Both the position numbers and the translations under genes were made by a program. The notes beneath the pieces were generated by a model. It saw nothing but the letters and a program-made list of their open reading frames with translations. It was not told the DNA's origin and did not search any database. This document shows positions 1 through 8,300 of a DNA stretch of 55,319 nucleotides, piece after piece. Origin of the DNA: an uncultured Dialister sp. (GTDB taxonomy: Bacteria > Bacillota > Negativicutes > Veillonellales > Dialisteraceae); NCBI GenBank assembly GCA_900545365.1, contig UQYL01000009.1, forward strand, positions 1 through 55,319, read 5' to 3'. Numbering within the stretch: position 1 is the stretch's first letter; each line of letters starts with the position of its first letter.

Positions 1-482
1 CCCGCCGGTTTCAAGCCCGCCATTCTTGCCAGATCGACTGTCGCTTCCGTATGGCCCGGACGTTCAAGCACGCCCCATTTCTTTGCCCGGAGCGGGAACA
101 AATGGCCCGGGCGGCGAAAATCTTCGGGTTTTGTCCCGTCTTCCACCGCTTTCATCGCTGTCAGAGAACGGTCATAAGCGGATACGCCGGTTCCGGTTTC
201 CACATGATCAATAGATTCCAGGAAAGCCGTATGATGATTGTCAGTATTCCGCTGCACCATCGGACTAAGAAAAAGGCGGTCAGCCAATTCTCCGTCCATA
301 GGCATGCAAATGACGCCTTTTGCATCGGATGCCATCAGATTCACATTTTCCGGCGTCGCGAATTCCGCCGCGCAGATATAGTCGCCTTCATTTTCCCGCG
401 ACTCTGCGTCCTGCATGATAACGCAGTGCCCTTTTTTGATTTCTTCTACAATTTCTTCAATCGAATCAAATTTATATTCCAT
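1..482 (-). CDS. ribBA: RibBA N-terminal part (3,4-dihydroxy-2-butanone 4-phosphate synthase), cut by window edge
   Basis: The RibB domain makes the four-carbon unit of riboflavin from ribulose 5-phosphate. The visible 160 residues carry the RibB signatures in order: RENEGD near residue 29 (acidic metal and substrate site), the HTAF segment, RPGHLFPL and GHTEATVDL. The frame is still open at base 1, so whether a GTP cyclohydrolase II (RibA) domain follows cannot be seen; the bifunctional form is usual in Firmicute rib operons. The ATG at 480-482 overlaps the end of ribE by 11 bases, consistent with coupled translation as the third gene of the riboflavin operon. Confidence 0.93.
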   Translation of the reverse strand, partial: MEYKFDSIEEIVEEIKKGHCVIMQDAESRENEGDYICAAEFATPENVNLMASDAKGVICMPMDGELADRLFLSPMVQRNTDNHHTAFLESIDHVETGTGVSAYDRSLTAMKAVEDGTKPEDFRRPGHLFPLRAKKWGVLERPGHTEATVDLARMAGLKPA

Positions 483-1128
483 AATGACCTCCACCTGACT
501 GAAAAGCCCTAAGTGTATCCATCGTCAGCTCCGACCGGGCCTCGAATTTCAGAAACTGTTCCACATATTTTCCCAGCATGTCAAATTCCAGATTGACGGG
601 ATCTCCCGGCCGTCTGTTCAGCAAAGTCGTCTGTGTTCCTGTGTGAGGAATGACTGAAACAGAGAAGCGGTCCCGCTCTCTGCCCGCGACGGTCAGACTG
701 ACGCCGTCCACCGCAATGGAACCTTTTTCCAGAATATATTTCATTTTATTCGGGGCAACAGCGATCTGCAGATTGACTGCGTTTCCGTCATGAACGGCAG
801 ACAGGACCTTTCCCGTGCCGTCGATATGCCCGGAAACAAGATGGCCGCCGACCCGGTCGTCCAGCCGCAGCGCCCTTTCCAGATTGACCGGAGAACCGGC
901 CTGTAAAATGGAAAGCGCCGTTCTGGACAGTGTCTCCGGCGTGACATCTGCGGCAAACGACCGTCCAGACAGTCGGGTAACCGTAAGACAAGTGCCGTTA
1001 ACAGCAATACTGTCTCCGATTTTTGTTCCATCCAGAACCAATTCACAGTCAATCGTCAGCGCCGCACTTCGCCCATTTCGTTCAATGCGCTGCACGCGGC
1101 CGATCTCCTCAACGATTCCCGTGAACAT
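472..1128 (-). CDS. ribE: Riboflavin synthase alpha subunit
   Basis: Riboflavin synthase dismutates two 6,7-dimethyl-8-ribityllumazine molecules to riboflavin in the cytoplasm. The 218-residue protein shows the expected internal duplication of two lumazine-binding barrels: it opens with MFTGIVEEIG, the first half contains NGTCLTV, the second opens with GHLVSGHIDGTG and contains DGVSLTV. The length is normal. I chose the ATG at 1128 because family members start at MFTGIVEE and an AGAGGG sits six bases upstream; the in-frame ATG at 1134 would leave no spacing. It overlaps ribD by 20 bases and ribBA by 11. Confidence 0.95.
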   Translation of the reverse strand: MFTGIVEEIGRVQRIERNGRSAALTIDCELVLDGTKIGDSIAVNGTCLTVTRLSGRSFAADVTPETLSRTALSILQAGSPVNLERALRLDDRVGGHLVSGHIDGTGKVLSAVHDGNAVNLQIAVAPNKMKYILEKGSIAVDGVSLTVAGRERDRFSVSVIPHTGTQTTLLNRRPGDPVNLEFDMLGKYVEQFLKFEARSELTMDTLRAFQSGGGHYGI

Positions 1129-2230
1129 CTTCATCCCTCTTTTCCACATACGCAGTGATTCTGATATCCGGTCCGCACGATTCACAGCGCATGTCTTTCA
1201 GCCTTACCGCATCTGCGAGGCGGGAGGCCCCGGCTCCGCCAAGCGGCGTCGGAGCTGTCCTGCCGCCGATCAGCAGAGGCGCGGCATAGAAACAGACCTT
1301 ATCTACGATGCCTGCCCTGACTGCCGCCGCTGCCAGCACAGAGCCTCCTTCCAGCAGAATGCTGTCGATCTCCCGGTCTGCCAGCGTCTTCATAGCTGCC
1401 CAAAGATCCACTTCACCGTCCGCACCGTCCGCGAAAATGATTTCAGCACCAAGCGCCTCCAGCATCTTTATTTTATCTGCCGGTGCTTTTGACGTTGTGA
1501 GAAGGATGGTACGTCCCGGTTCATGGAGCACCCGCGCCTCCGGCGGTATGCGGAGACAGCTGTCTGCAATAATGCGCACCGGATTCTTCATTTCTGCCAG
1601 GCGGACTGTCAGCCTTGGGTCATCGGCCAGGATCGTGCCGATACCAGTCATGATCCCCGCATATTCGCCCCGCAGCCGGTGTACTTCTTCCCGGGATATC
1701 TCTGACGATATCCACTGGGAATCGCCGGTATGACACGCCGTTTTCCCGTCTAAAGACACGGCCGCTTTATACAGGACAAAGGGCCTTTTCTCCGTAATAT
1801 ATTTCAGAAACACTTCGTTCAGACGGCGGCACTTATTTTCCAACACTCCCACAGTGACATCAATCCCCGCGCGCCGAAGCTTCTCTATACCGCGTCCCGC
1901 CACAAGCGGATTCGGATCTGTCATCGCCGTCACCACACGGCTGACTTTTTTCCGTATGATCAGGTCCGCGCAGGGCGGCGTTTTGCCATAATGAGCACAG
2001 GGCTCAAGCGTCACATACAACGTCGCGCCTGCCGGATCCTCTGCGCATGCCGCAAAAGCATTGACCTCCGCATGGGGACCGCCGTATCTTTGATGCCAGC
2101 CGCTGCCGATGACCCGCCCATTCTTTACGAGAACCGCTCCGACCATCGGATTCGGCCGCGTGTGCCCTGCCCCGCGCCGAGCCAGCGCCAGCGCCATGCC
2201 CATGTATTTTTCGTCTTCTTCCAAAAGCAA
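1109..2230 (-). CDS. ribD: Bifunctional pyrimidine deaminase/reductase RibD, TTG start
   Basis: RibD deaminates and then reduces the pyrimidine product of GTP cyclohydrolase II. The N-terminal half is a cytidine-deaminase fold with the zinc motif HAEVNA and PCAHYGKTPPC; the C-terminal half is the NADPH-dependent reductase (VSLDGK, LLEGG). A longer frame reaches 2374, but that extension runs through the FMN riboswitch and is not coding. The chosen TTG at 2228-2230 follows AGGAG with seven bases of spacing and gives a normal N-terminus (LLLEEDEKYMGMAL). A second TTG at 2222-2224 is possible. First gene of the rib operon; the ribosome site lies in a hairpin described separately. Confidence 0.9.
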   Translation of the reverse strand: MLLEEDEKYMGMALALARRGAGHTRPNPMVGAVLVKNGRVIGSGWHQRYGGPHAEVNAFAACAEDPAGATLYVTLEPCAHYGKTPPCADLIIRKKVSRVVTAMTDPNPLVAGRGIEKLRRAGIDVTVGVLENKCRRLNEVFLKYITEKRPFVLYKAAVSLDGKTACHTGDSQWISSEISREEVHRLRGEYAGIMTGIGTILADDPRLTVRLAEMKNPVRIIADSCLRIPPEARVLHEPGRTILLTTSKAPADKIKMLEALGAEIIFADGADGEVDLWAAMKTLADREIDSILLEGGSVLAAAAVRAGIVDKVCFYAAPLLIGGRTAPTPLGGAGASRLADAVRLKDMRCESCGPDIRITAYVEKRDEDVHGNR

Positions 2231-2261
2231 AAGCCGTCTCCTTTCTTTCAGGACACGGCTT
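2231..2261 (-). promoter_or_regulatory. Expression-platform hairpin masking the ribD ribosome site
   Basis: Bases 2250-2261 and 2231-2242 form a 12-pair stem with one mismatch and a seven-base loop. The 3' arm contains the AGGAG used by ribD, and the TTG start begins immediately below the stem. It lies directly downstream of the FMN aptamer, so it is a good candidate for ligand-controlled sequestration of translation initiation. The following TTTTGCTTTT could also support transcription termination, so the mode (translation or transcription) is not settled. Confidence 0.7.
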
Positions 2262-2281
2262 CCATGATAAAAAAGTTTCTC

Positions 2282-2417
2282 CTCTTTCATCCAGACTTCG
2301 GAGAGATTGCTCTCCTTTACTGTCGGCTCCGGAATCACACCGGATCTGCCATTCGGCTCGTGGGCTAGAAGCATGCTCCATTACCACCGGTCAGGATTTT
2401 CACCTTGCCCTGAAGAG
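2282..2417 (-). promoter_or_regulatory. FMN riboswitch (RFN element)
   Basis: The minus strand carries the RFN conserved blocks in the right order: AGGGCAAGGTGAAAATCC at the 5' side, GACCGGTGGTAAT, AGCCCACGAGC, the CCGGTGTGATTCCGGAGCCG segment, and the 3' GTCTGGATGAAAGAG. CTCTTC (2412-2417) and GAAAGAG (2281-2287) can close helix P1. The element senses FMN and represses riboflavin synthesis genes in Firmicutes, which fits ribD-ribE-ribBA downstream. Confidence 0.96.
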
Positions 2418-2435
2418 TATATTAAATTTGAAAGT

Positions 2436-2464
2436 ATTATACACGCAACGGAGCGCAGATTCAA
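2436..2464 (-). promoter_or_regulatory. Promoter of the rib operon
   Basis: The minus strand reads TTGAAT (2459-2464), 17 bases, TATAAT (2436-2441), starting transcription about 20 bases before the FMN aptamer. The -35 hexamer overlaps the last codons of tmk. Confidence 0.8.
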
Positions 2465-3135
2465 CTGTTTTCTACCGGTCGGTCAGCTTTCCTCAGCAAT
2501 TCAGCGGCGATCGAATCCCGCTCCCGCAGCCCTTCGTTTTCCGTACAGGCGACGCGGATCCAGCCATACCGTGCGGCGAGAAGCTGATACGCCTCATGGC
2601 AGCGGCGCAGATATTCTCTATGCTGTTCATGAATATCCATGCTTCCTCCGCTTTTCGCCCGCGCTTCTACCAGCATTGACGAAATTTCAGGCGGCATATC
2701 CAGCAGAAAGACCTGATCCGGCCGCGGCAGCTCCAGTTCTTCGTATTCTGTTTTTTCCAGCCAATTCAGGAAGGCTTCCCGTTCTTCCTGCCGGGCAATT
2801 TTTGTCATCTGATGGACCATATTACTCGTCGTATACCGGTCGGCGATCACAATCCCGCCAGCCTCATAAAACCTTTTCCACTTCATCCGATACGACGCAA
2901 ACCGATCCACCGCATAAAAAAGAGAAGCCGCATAGGGATTCACCGCATCCGGATCGCTCCCGAAATCCCCGGCCAGATACATCCGCACCAGTGCCGACGA
3001 ATCACTTTCGTAATCAGGGAAAGAAATCCTCATGACTCTGTGCCCTTCTCTCCGCAGCGCCCTTTCCAGAAGCTCCGCCTGCGTTGCTTTGCCGCTACCG
3101 TCGATCCCCTCAAGAACGATCAGCTTTCCTCTCAT
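2461..3135 (-). CDS. tmk: Thymidylate kinase (dTMP kinase)
   Basis: Phosphorylates dTMP to dTDP for DNA synthesis. The P-loop EGIDGSGK is at residues 9-16, the DRY motif (ADRYTTSN) around residue 95 marks the nucleotide-monophosphate site, and DIHE near residue 175 is typical of the clostridial-type enzymes of this family. At 224 residues it is slightly longer than the E. coli enzyme. The ATG at 3135 was preferred to an upstream in-frame start at 3168 because the P-loop then has the usual distance from the N-terminus and AAAGGAAAC lies just upstream. A terminator-like hairpin separates it from pth. Confidence 0.9.
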   Translation of the reverse strand: MRGKLIVLEGIDGSGKATQAELLERALRREGHRVMRISFPDYESDSSALVRMYLAGDFGSDPDAVNPYAASLFYAVDRFASYRMKWKRFYEAGGIVIADRYTTSNMVHQMTKIARQEEREAFLNWLEKTEYEELELPRPDQVFLLDMPPEISSMLVEARAKSGGSMDIHEQHREYLRRCHEAYQLLAARYGWIRVACTENEGLRERDSIAAELLRKADRPVENS

Positions 3136-3150
3136 ATCGTTTCCTTTCCT

Positions 3151-3177
3151 GAAAAAAAGGGCCCGCACAAGGCCCTT
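3151..3177 (-). terminator. Intrinsic terminator between pth and tmk
   Basis: On the minus strand AAGGGCC (3171-3177) pairs with GGCCCTT (3157-3163), followed by TTTTTTT. It probably ends most glmU-prs-pth transcription; some read-through into tmk is likely since no separate strong tmk promoter is visible. Confidence 0.7.
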
Positions 3178-3180
3178 CTC

Positions 3181-3771
3181 TCATTTTTCACTTTTAGGCG
3201 CGCGCTGTTTTTTGGGATTAAACTGATTCATCGTTTTATCCACACCGATTTTCAGCGCGCTTTCAATGGAGTCCGCTGTATATTTTTTCGCATCCTCCAC
3301 TTTCTGAATATCCTCGCCGTAAGGCCGTCCGAGAACATGCTGAACTACAGAATGGCCGTCCCGCGGATGCCCCACTCCGATGCGGAAGCGGATAAATTCT
3401 TCCGTTCCCAGATGAGCAATCAGCGACTTGATGCCGTTATGGCCTCCGGAAGCGCCTTTTTTCCTGATTCTCGTTTTTCCAGGAGGAAGATCCAGATCAT
3501 CGCAGACGACGAAAATATCTTCCGGAAAAATTTTGTAATACCGCGCGAGCGCGCCCACTGCTTCTCCGCTGTTGTTCATGTACGTCAGAGGCTTCACCAG
3601 GAGGAGTTTTTCTCCATCTCTCATCAGTGAGGCAGTTTCCGCATTTTTGTCCTTTTTCCAGACGGTCACCTTCCAGCGGAAAGCCAGCTCATCAATGACG
3701 TCAAAGCCCATATTATGGCGGGTATGCGCATACTCTGCCCCGGGATTTCCGAGGCCAACAATCATTTTCAT
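3181..3771 (-). CDS. pth: Peptidyl-tRNA hydrolase
   Basis: Frees tRNA from peptidyl-tRNA released by stalled ribosomes. The N-terminus MIVGLGNPGAEY with the catalytic His in TRHNMGFD (about residue 20), the NSGEAV segment with its conserved Asn, DDLDLPPG (catalytic Asp), and GGHNGIKS are all present. The 196 residues are a normal length. Third gene of glmU-prs-pth, with 20 bases to prs. A neighbouring ATG two codons downstream would serve as well. Confidence 0.96.
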   Translation of the reverse strand: MKMIVGLGNPGAEYAHTRHNMGFDVIDELAFRWKVTVWKKDKNAETASLMRDGEKLLLVKPLTYMNNSGEAVGALARYYKIFPEDIFVVCDDLDLPPGKTRIRKKGASGGHNGIKSLIAHLGTEEFIRFRIGVGHPRDGHSVVQHVLGRPYGEDIQKVEDAKKYTADSIESALKIGVDKTMNQFNPKKQRAPKSEK

Positions 3772-3791
3772 GAAATTCCGCGCTGTCCTTC

Positions 3792-4751
3792 TTATTCTTT
3801 GTCGTCAAACAGGGAACTTACGGATACTTCGTGAAAAATACGCATAATCGCCTCTCCGAGAAGAGGAGCGACGGAGAGTACCGTCAGTTTGGGCTGCATC
3901 TTTTCCTGCGGAATCGGCAGGGAATTCGTTACGATCAGTTCCTTGATATTGGAATTGCGGATTCGTTCCGTTGCGGGATCCGTCAATACCGGATGGCATA
4001 CGGCCGCATATACGGACTTCGCCCCTGCTTCTGCCAACGCCTTTGCCCCTTCGCAGAGAGAGCCCGCCGTATCGACCATATCATCGACAATGACGCAGTT
4101 TCTTCCTTCTACGGTACCGATGATGTTCATGACTTTGGCCACGCCCGGTTCCGGACGGCGTTTTTCAATGATCGCGATCGGAGCGCCTACACGGTCTGCC
4201 AGTTCCCGTGCTCTCGTTACGCCGCCGAGATCCGGCGATACGATCGTAAGATCATCCAGATGTTTGCCTCTGATATAACTTGCCAGAAGAGAAGCGGACA
4301 TGAGATGGTCCACCGGTACATCGAAAAAGCCCTGGATCTGTCCTGCATGAAGATCCATAGTCACCACGCGGGTCACCCCGGCTTTGGACATCAGATCAGC
4401 GACCAGCTTAGATGTGATCGGTTCTCTGCCGCGGGTCTTGCGGTCCTGACGGGCATAGCCGTAATACGGCACAACAACGGTGATATGTCTTGCCGACGCC
4501 CGTTTCAGAGCGTCCACCATGATGAGCATTTCCATCAGGTTGTCATTAACCGGAGCGCCGGTAGGCTGAATGACGAAAACATCCTTGCCCCGAACGCTTT
4601 CATTAATCATGACCTGAATTTCACCGTTATTGAAACGGCCGCACATGGCTTTCCCAAGAGAAGTACCGATATAGTCGCATATCTCCTTGGCCAGTACGGG
4701 ATGCGCAGTCCCGCTAAAAATCTTCAGCTTCGCTTCATCTTCCATTTGCAT
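3792..4751 (-). CDS. prs: Ribose-phosphate pyrophosphokinase
   Basis: Makes PRPP from ribose 5-phosphate and ATP, feeding the pyrimidine, purine, NAD and cobamide-ribotide steps seen elsewhere in the window. Seen are the KIFSGTAHP start, DLHAGQIQGFF, and the PRPP loop CVIVDDMVDTAGS near residue 220. The chosen ATG at 4751 gives 319 residues and has GGGGGAG nine bases upstream; a longer frame to 4790 has no better ribosome site. Lies between glmU and pth, a conserved Firmicute order. Confidence 0.96.
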   Translation of the reverse strand: MQMEDEAKLKIFSGTAHPVLAKEICDYIGTSLGKAMCGRFNNGEIQVMINESVRGKDVFVIQPTGAPVNDNLMEMLIMVDALKRASARHITVVVPYYGYARQDRKTRGREPITSKLVADLMSKAGVTRVVTMDLHAGQIQGFFDVPVDHLMSASLLASYIRGKHLDDLTIVSPDLGGVTRARELADRVGAPIAIIEKRRPEPGVAKVMNIIGTVEGRNCVIVDDMVDTAGSLCEGAKALAEAGAKSVYAAVCHPVLTDPATERIRNSNIKELIVTNSLPIPQEKMQPKLTVLSVAPLLGEAIMRIFHEVSVSSLFDDKE

Positions 4752-4808
4752 TTTGTCAGTCTCCCCCTCTTTATTTAATAAACTGAACAATATAAATATT
4801 TTACCACA

Positions 4809-6182
4809 TCAGTCTTTATATGTGTCATCATCTACCCAATGCTCAATATTTTTTTGTTTTGCTCTTGCTACGGAAAGCGCTTCGCCAGGCACGTCCTTCG
4901 TGATTGTGGAACCGGCCGCCGTAAATGCCCGCTTCCCGATGTGCACCGGCGCCACCAGGTTGGTATTGCAGCCGATGAACGCATGATCTTCAATGACCGT
5001 GCGATGCTTATTTTTCCCGTCAAAATTGACCGTCACGGAACCACAGCCCATATTGACTTTCTGCCCTACATCGGCATCTCCGCAGTAGATCAGGTGCGGC
5101 AGCTTCGTCCCGTCGCCTATGTCCGAGTTTTTGACCTCCACAAAATTCCCGATCTTGATGTGATCGTGAAGTTTTGTTCCCGGACGGAGATGAACGAACG
5201 GCCCCGCCTCATTTTCATTGCCGATCTCACAGTCATGCGCATAGACCCGGTTCAAATGATTGCCGTCTCCGCACAGGACATTCTCCATCTGCGTATCCGG
5301 TCCGATCACGCAGCGCTTTCCGATGACAGTCCTTCCCTGCAGGATCGTCCCCGGATACAGCACCGTATCCCTCCCGACGACGACGTCCTGTTCAATGTAT
5401 ACGCTGTCCGGATCGATGATGGTGACGCCTTCGCTCATGAGCTCTTCCGCTTTCCGGCGGCGGAGCACTTTGTCCGCAGCTGCCAGCTGAATGCGGGAAT
5501 TGACGCCCATCGTTTCTTCCGCGTCGGCAGCTTCTACTGGAACGACTGTCTTTCCTTCCCGAATCATGATCTCAAATACATCCGTCAGATAATATTCGCC
5601 CTGCGCATTATTGCAGTCAAGTCTGGGCAGCGCCGCCAGAAGCTCCTGAATATCGAAGCAATACGTTCCCGTATTGATTTCCTTCACCGCCAGCTGCTCC
5701 GGCGTTCCGTCTTTCTGTTCCACGATAGACGTCATATTTCCCGCCTCATCACGCAGGACGCGCCCGTAGCCGAAAGGATCATCCAGTTTTGCCGTCAGGA
5801 TGGATGCGGCAGCCTGCTTTTCTCTGCATGCATCGATCAAACCGCGGATGGTCTCCCCGCGCAGGAGCGGTGTGTCTCCGCAGACGACCAGCACATAGCC
5901 GGCTCTCCCTTCCAGATAGGGAACCGCCTGCATAACAGCGTGACCGGTTCCCAGCTGCTCTTTCTGTTCCGCATACTCTACCGTGTCGCCCAGCGCATCA
6001 TGCACCATTTCGCTTTTATGCCCGGTGATTGCCAGGCAGGACGCACATCCCGCCTTTTTTACTGCCCGTATCACCTGCTCTATCATAGAAATTCCGTTAA
6101 CCTTGTGAAGCACTTTCGGAATCTCCGATTTCATTCTTGTCCCCATTCCTGCCGCCAAAATAACAGCTGTCGTATCTGCCAT
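4809..6182 (-). CDS. glmU: Bifunctional GlmU (acetyltransferase / uridylyltransferase)
   Basis: Makes UDP-GlcNAc for peptidoglycan and lipopolysaccharide in two steps. The N-terminal pyrophosphorylase domain carries LAAGMGTRMKSEIPK; the C-terminal half is the left-handed beta helix with GPFVHLRPG and the NFVEVK/GCGSVTVNFDGK acetyltransferase segments. The 457 residues match the family. The ATG at 6182 has GGGAGG four bases upstream; the longer frame to 6248 starts without a ribosome site. First gene of glmU-prs-pth. Confidence 0.97.
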   Translation of the reverse strand: MADTTAVILAAGMGTRMKSEIPKVLHKVNGISMIEQVIRAVKKAGCASCLAITGHKSEMVHDALGDTVEYAEQKEQLGTGHAVMQAVPYLEGRAGYVLVVCGDTPLLRGETIRGLIDACREKQAAASILTAKLDDPFGYGRVLRDEAGNMTSIVEQKDGTPEQLAVKEINTGTYCFDIQELLAALPRLDCNNAQGEYYLTDVFEIMIREGKTVVPVEAADAEETMGVNSRIQLAAADKVLRRRKAEELMSEGVTIIDPDSVYIEQDVVVGRDTVLYPGTILQGRTVIGKRCVIGPDTQMENVLCGDGNHLNRVYAHDCEIGNENEAGPFVHLRPGTKLHDHIKIGNFVEVKNSDIGDGTKLPHLIYCGDADVGQKVNMGCGSVTVNFDGKNKHRTVIEDHAFIGCNTNLVAPVHIGKRAFTAAGSTITKDVPGEALSVARAKQKNIEHWVDDDTYKD

Positions 6183-6289
6183 AATACCTCCCGATGTCTT
6201 TTCACCCGGCCTGCGGCCGGATTTCTGTTTTCGCTTATCTCTCAGCACAGAATATTTCGCTTTTCATTTTTGAAATATTCTTCTTTTTT

Positions 6290-6318
6290 ATTATAAAGAT
6301 TTTCCCTGCCCTTTTCTA
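6290..6318 (-). promoter_or_regulatory. Likely promoter of glmU-prs-pth
   Basis: TATAAT on the minus strand at 6290-6295 with a weak TAGAAA at 6313-6318 (17-base spacer), about 110 bases before glmU. Confidence 0.45.
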
Positions 6319-6360
6319 TCGCAATCTGTAAAAAATTCAATTTCATATTCTGTCCCACGA

Positions 6361-6398
6361 CAAAAAGCAGCGTCGGAAAAATTCCTTCCGACGCTGCT
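6361..6398 (-). terminator. Terminator after the nitroreductase gene
   Basis: A perfect 13-pair stem (6366-6378 with 6386-6398) ends in TTTTTG on the minus strand, 18 bases after the nitroreductase stop codon. Confidence 0.9.
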
Positions 6399-6415
6399 CT
6401 TTGCTGTTGCCGCAT

Positions 6416-6937
6416 TTACTCCGCGTAAGTGACATTGAAGACCGCTTCATCCGGACGCGGCCGCAGCGGTACCGCGCTGTGTCCCACGGCGAGTCCGCAC
6501 AGCGGAACGGTACTTTCCGGAAGCCCTGCCGCCGCCTGCCACTCTTTGATTCCGCGAATAGAAAAAATCATTCCGTGGATATACACCGAGCCGAGTCCCA
6601 GCGCGGCAGCAGCCAGATGCATGTTTTCAATCAGGCAGGCCGCGTCATATTTCGCGATCTCTTCAATGGCTTCCGGTGTTTTGGATACCAGCAGAAACAG
6701 AGGCGCACCATACATCGGATCATTGTCTTTCCCGGTCGCTTCCTTATAATTTTTCTTCATCAGCGCCAGCACAGTTTCGCTGGAGATCACCGTCAGTACG
6801 TAACCTTTGCTGTTATGCATCCCCACCGGCGCATGCTGCGCCGCGGTGAGGATTGCCTGAATGTCTTCCGCACTTACTTTCTCTTCCGTATAGCGGCGTA
6901 CAGACTGCCGCATGCGAAGCACTTCATTAAATTCCAT
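6416..6937 (-). CDS. Nitroreductase-family FMN-dependent oxidoreductase
   Basis: The 173-residue protein belongs to the nitroreductase fold. The N-terminal RQSVRRYTEEKVSAEDI is the usual FMN-binding arginine-rich opening, AAQHAPVGMHNSK is the second flavin segment, and the C-terminal AALGLGSVYI is typical. The physiological substrate cannot be told. ATG at 6937 follows AGGAGG with six bases; an upstream frame extension to 7030 overlaps the racemase gene and is rejected. Last gene of the minus-strand block, 14 bases after the CntK-like racemase and before a strong terminator, so it may act with it. Confidence 0.85.
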   Translation of the reverse strand: MEFNEVLRMRQSVRRYTEEKVSAEDIQAILTAAQHAPVGMHNSKGYVLTVISSETVLALMKKNYKEATGKDNDPMYGAPLFLLVSKTPEAIEEIAKYDAACLIENMHLAAAALGLGSVYIHGMIFSIRGIKEWQAAAGLPESTVPLCGLAVGHSAVPLRPRPDEAVFNVTYAE

Positions 6938-6951
6938 AACGATCCTCCTTT

Positions 6952-7800
6952 TTATAAATACGCCATACCTTCCGACGTGATCCGGACAAGGCCTCCTATC
7001 CGAAGAGAAGTGACGCATCCATTCGCACAATCCGCTTCTCCCACAATGGTGCCTCCGGCCTGCACAGCCCGGATTTTGACAAACATCCGGCGATTCATTA
7101 CTGCTTCACAGGCTGCCGCCGCAGCTGTCCCGCTGCCGCAGCTCGATTCATTAATCAGCGTATCCGTATCCTTCACATACACAAAAGGATCCAGTCTGTC
7201 CCCGCAACGGAAAAGAATGCCCTCCGCACTTCCGGCCGGCACCGGAAAATGTTCGAGGACCATTTCTGTAATCTTCTTTTTGTCCGCCGCCGTCATTTCT
7301 TCGTCATGGAAAAAGCAGTAGTGGACGATCCCCGGAAATACCGCCCGCCAAAATGTGTATCCTCCCAGAGAAATCGGTCCCACTGAAACAGGCAGGGGCA
7401 TGTCCGCCATGACATCAAATTCGCTGCGCCCCCGCTGCATGACTGTGCAGCGCACATTATGATCAATGCCCGAGCAGGATATCTCAAGTTCCGCCTTTTC
7501 TCCGTAAGAAGGGATCGGCTGCCAGCGCTGCCGGTCAAAAACTTTCCACGCCGCCGCCGAACGCACCGCATTGCCGCAGAACTCCCCGCCCATCATTTGT
7601 ATGCCCATATCACAGGGCCTGGGCGGGCTGGCGTCAATAAATGCCGCCTGTTCCGCAAAAACTTCCGATGCTCCCATGAGTTTTCTGGCCACCAGGCTCC
7701 GCCGATCCACCTGAACCGCGTCCAGCACCAGGATCGTCGTATTCCCCGCCGGATCTGTTTTTACAAAACGAAGCTGATCTGGTTCCTGTCTGTCATTCAT
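6952..7800 (-). CDS. DapF-fold amino-acid racemase, CntK (histidine racemase)-like
   Basis: PLP-independent two-cysteine racemases/epimerases interconvert amino-acid stereoisomers. Both catalytic cysteines are visible, in GGEFCGNAVRSAA (about residue 75) and NESSCGSGTAA (about residue 221). The opening FVKTDPAGNTTILV, the WRAV..GIVHY segment and QAGGTIV resemble staphylococcal CntK, the histidine racemase of staphylopine synthesis, more than lysine-pathway DapF, which has GNDF at the first site and a CGNGxR box. The substrate is therefore inferred, not known; no cntL/cntM partner lies here. ATG at 7800 was chosen; a TTG at 7815 overlapping the upstream stop is an alternative start. Confidence 0.7.
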   Translation of the reverse strand: MNDRQEPDQLRFVKTDPAGNTTILVLDAVQVDRRSLVARKLMGASEVFAEQAAFIDASPPRPCDMGIQMMGGEFCGNAVRSAAAWKVFDRQRWQPIPSYGEKAELEISCSGIDHNVRCTVMQRGRSEFDVMADMPLPVSVGPISLGGYTFWRAVFPGIVHYCFFHDEEMTAADKKKITEMVLEHFPVPAGSAEGILFRCGDRLDPFVYVKDTDTLINESSCGSGTAAAAACEAVMNRRMFVKIRAVQAGGTIVGEADCANGCVTSLRIGGLVRITSEGMAYL

Positions 7801-7811
7801 GCCGATTCCGC

Positions 7812-8300
7812 TCAATTTTCCCAGACACCTCTCTGCTTTTCTTCAATCAGCCGGCACAGCCGGTCTTTATCTCGTCTTGATACGAATGCGAGCGGAACGG
7901 GCACGCTCATCAGTCCGCCTGGCCTTTCCGCTCCGATATACATTTCGTTCCACCGTTCGGAAAATCCGGTGATCTCTCTGTACTCCGCCACAAAGTAGAC
8001 CGGATCGAGGAGCCAGGAACGCAATCCCCGGCCTCTGCTGAATTTGCCCGCCGCCAAAATCAGAAGTTTTTCCCGGCATACCAGCACGACTGAGCAGTGA
8101 AGTCGGTATATCCGCCAAATAATGAAACAGACCATCGCCGCCCCTGGAAGAGCGAACAGCGGTGTTCCGTTCAGGACCGAAACGATAATGGCCGCCGCCA
8201 TCAGCGCATACATCACGCAGGTCGTCACAATCCACGGCTTCGCGCGGCCGCATTCCCATTCCGCTTTTCCGTAGATTTCTTCCCGAAAAATATCAAGCAT
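7812..8300 (-). CDS. Small membrane protein of unknown function (two TM segments)
   Basis: I do not recognise this 162-residue protein. It starts MLDIFREEIYGKAEWECG, followed by two adjacent hydrophobic segments (about residues 25-47 and 50-68) and a cytoplasmic-looking C-terminal half with a beta-rich pattern (LLDPVYFVAEYREITGF, SVPVPLAFVSRRDKDRL) that resembles bacterial PH-like domains in general layout only. ATG at 8300 has GGAGGG four bases upstream and overlaps the upstream gene by eight bases. The tight linkage to the racemase and to the next membrane protein suggests co-expression. Confidence 0.7.
   Translation of the reverse strand: MLDIFREEIYGKAEWECGRAKPWIVTTCVMYALMAAAIIVSVLNGTPLFALPGAAMVCFIIWRIYRLHCSVVLVCREKLLILAAGKFSRGRGLRSWLLDPVYFVAEYREITGFSERWNEMYIGAERPGGLMSVPVPLAFVSRRDKDRLCRLIEEKQRGVWEN

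Noticed and set aside
2231..2374. 48-codon N-terminal extension of RibD
   Set aside because: It translates the FMN riboswitch; a TTG with a proper ribosome site lies downstream.
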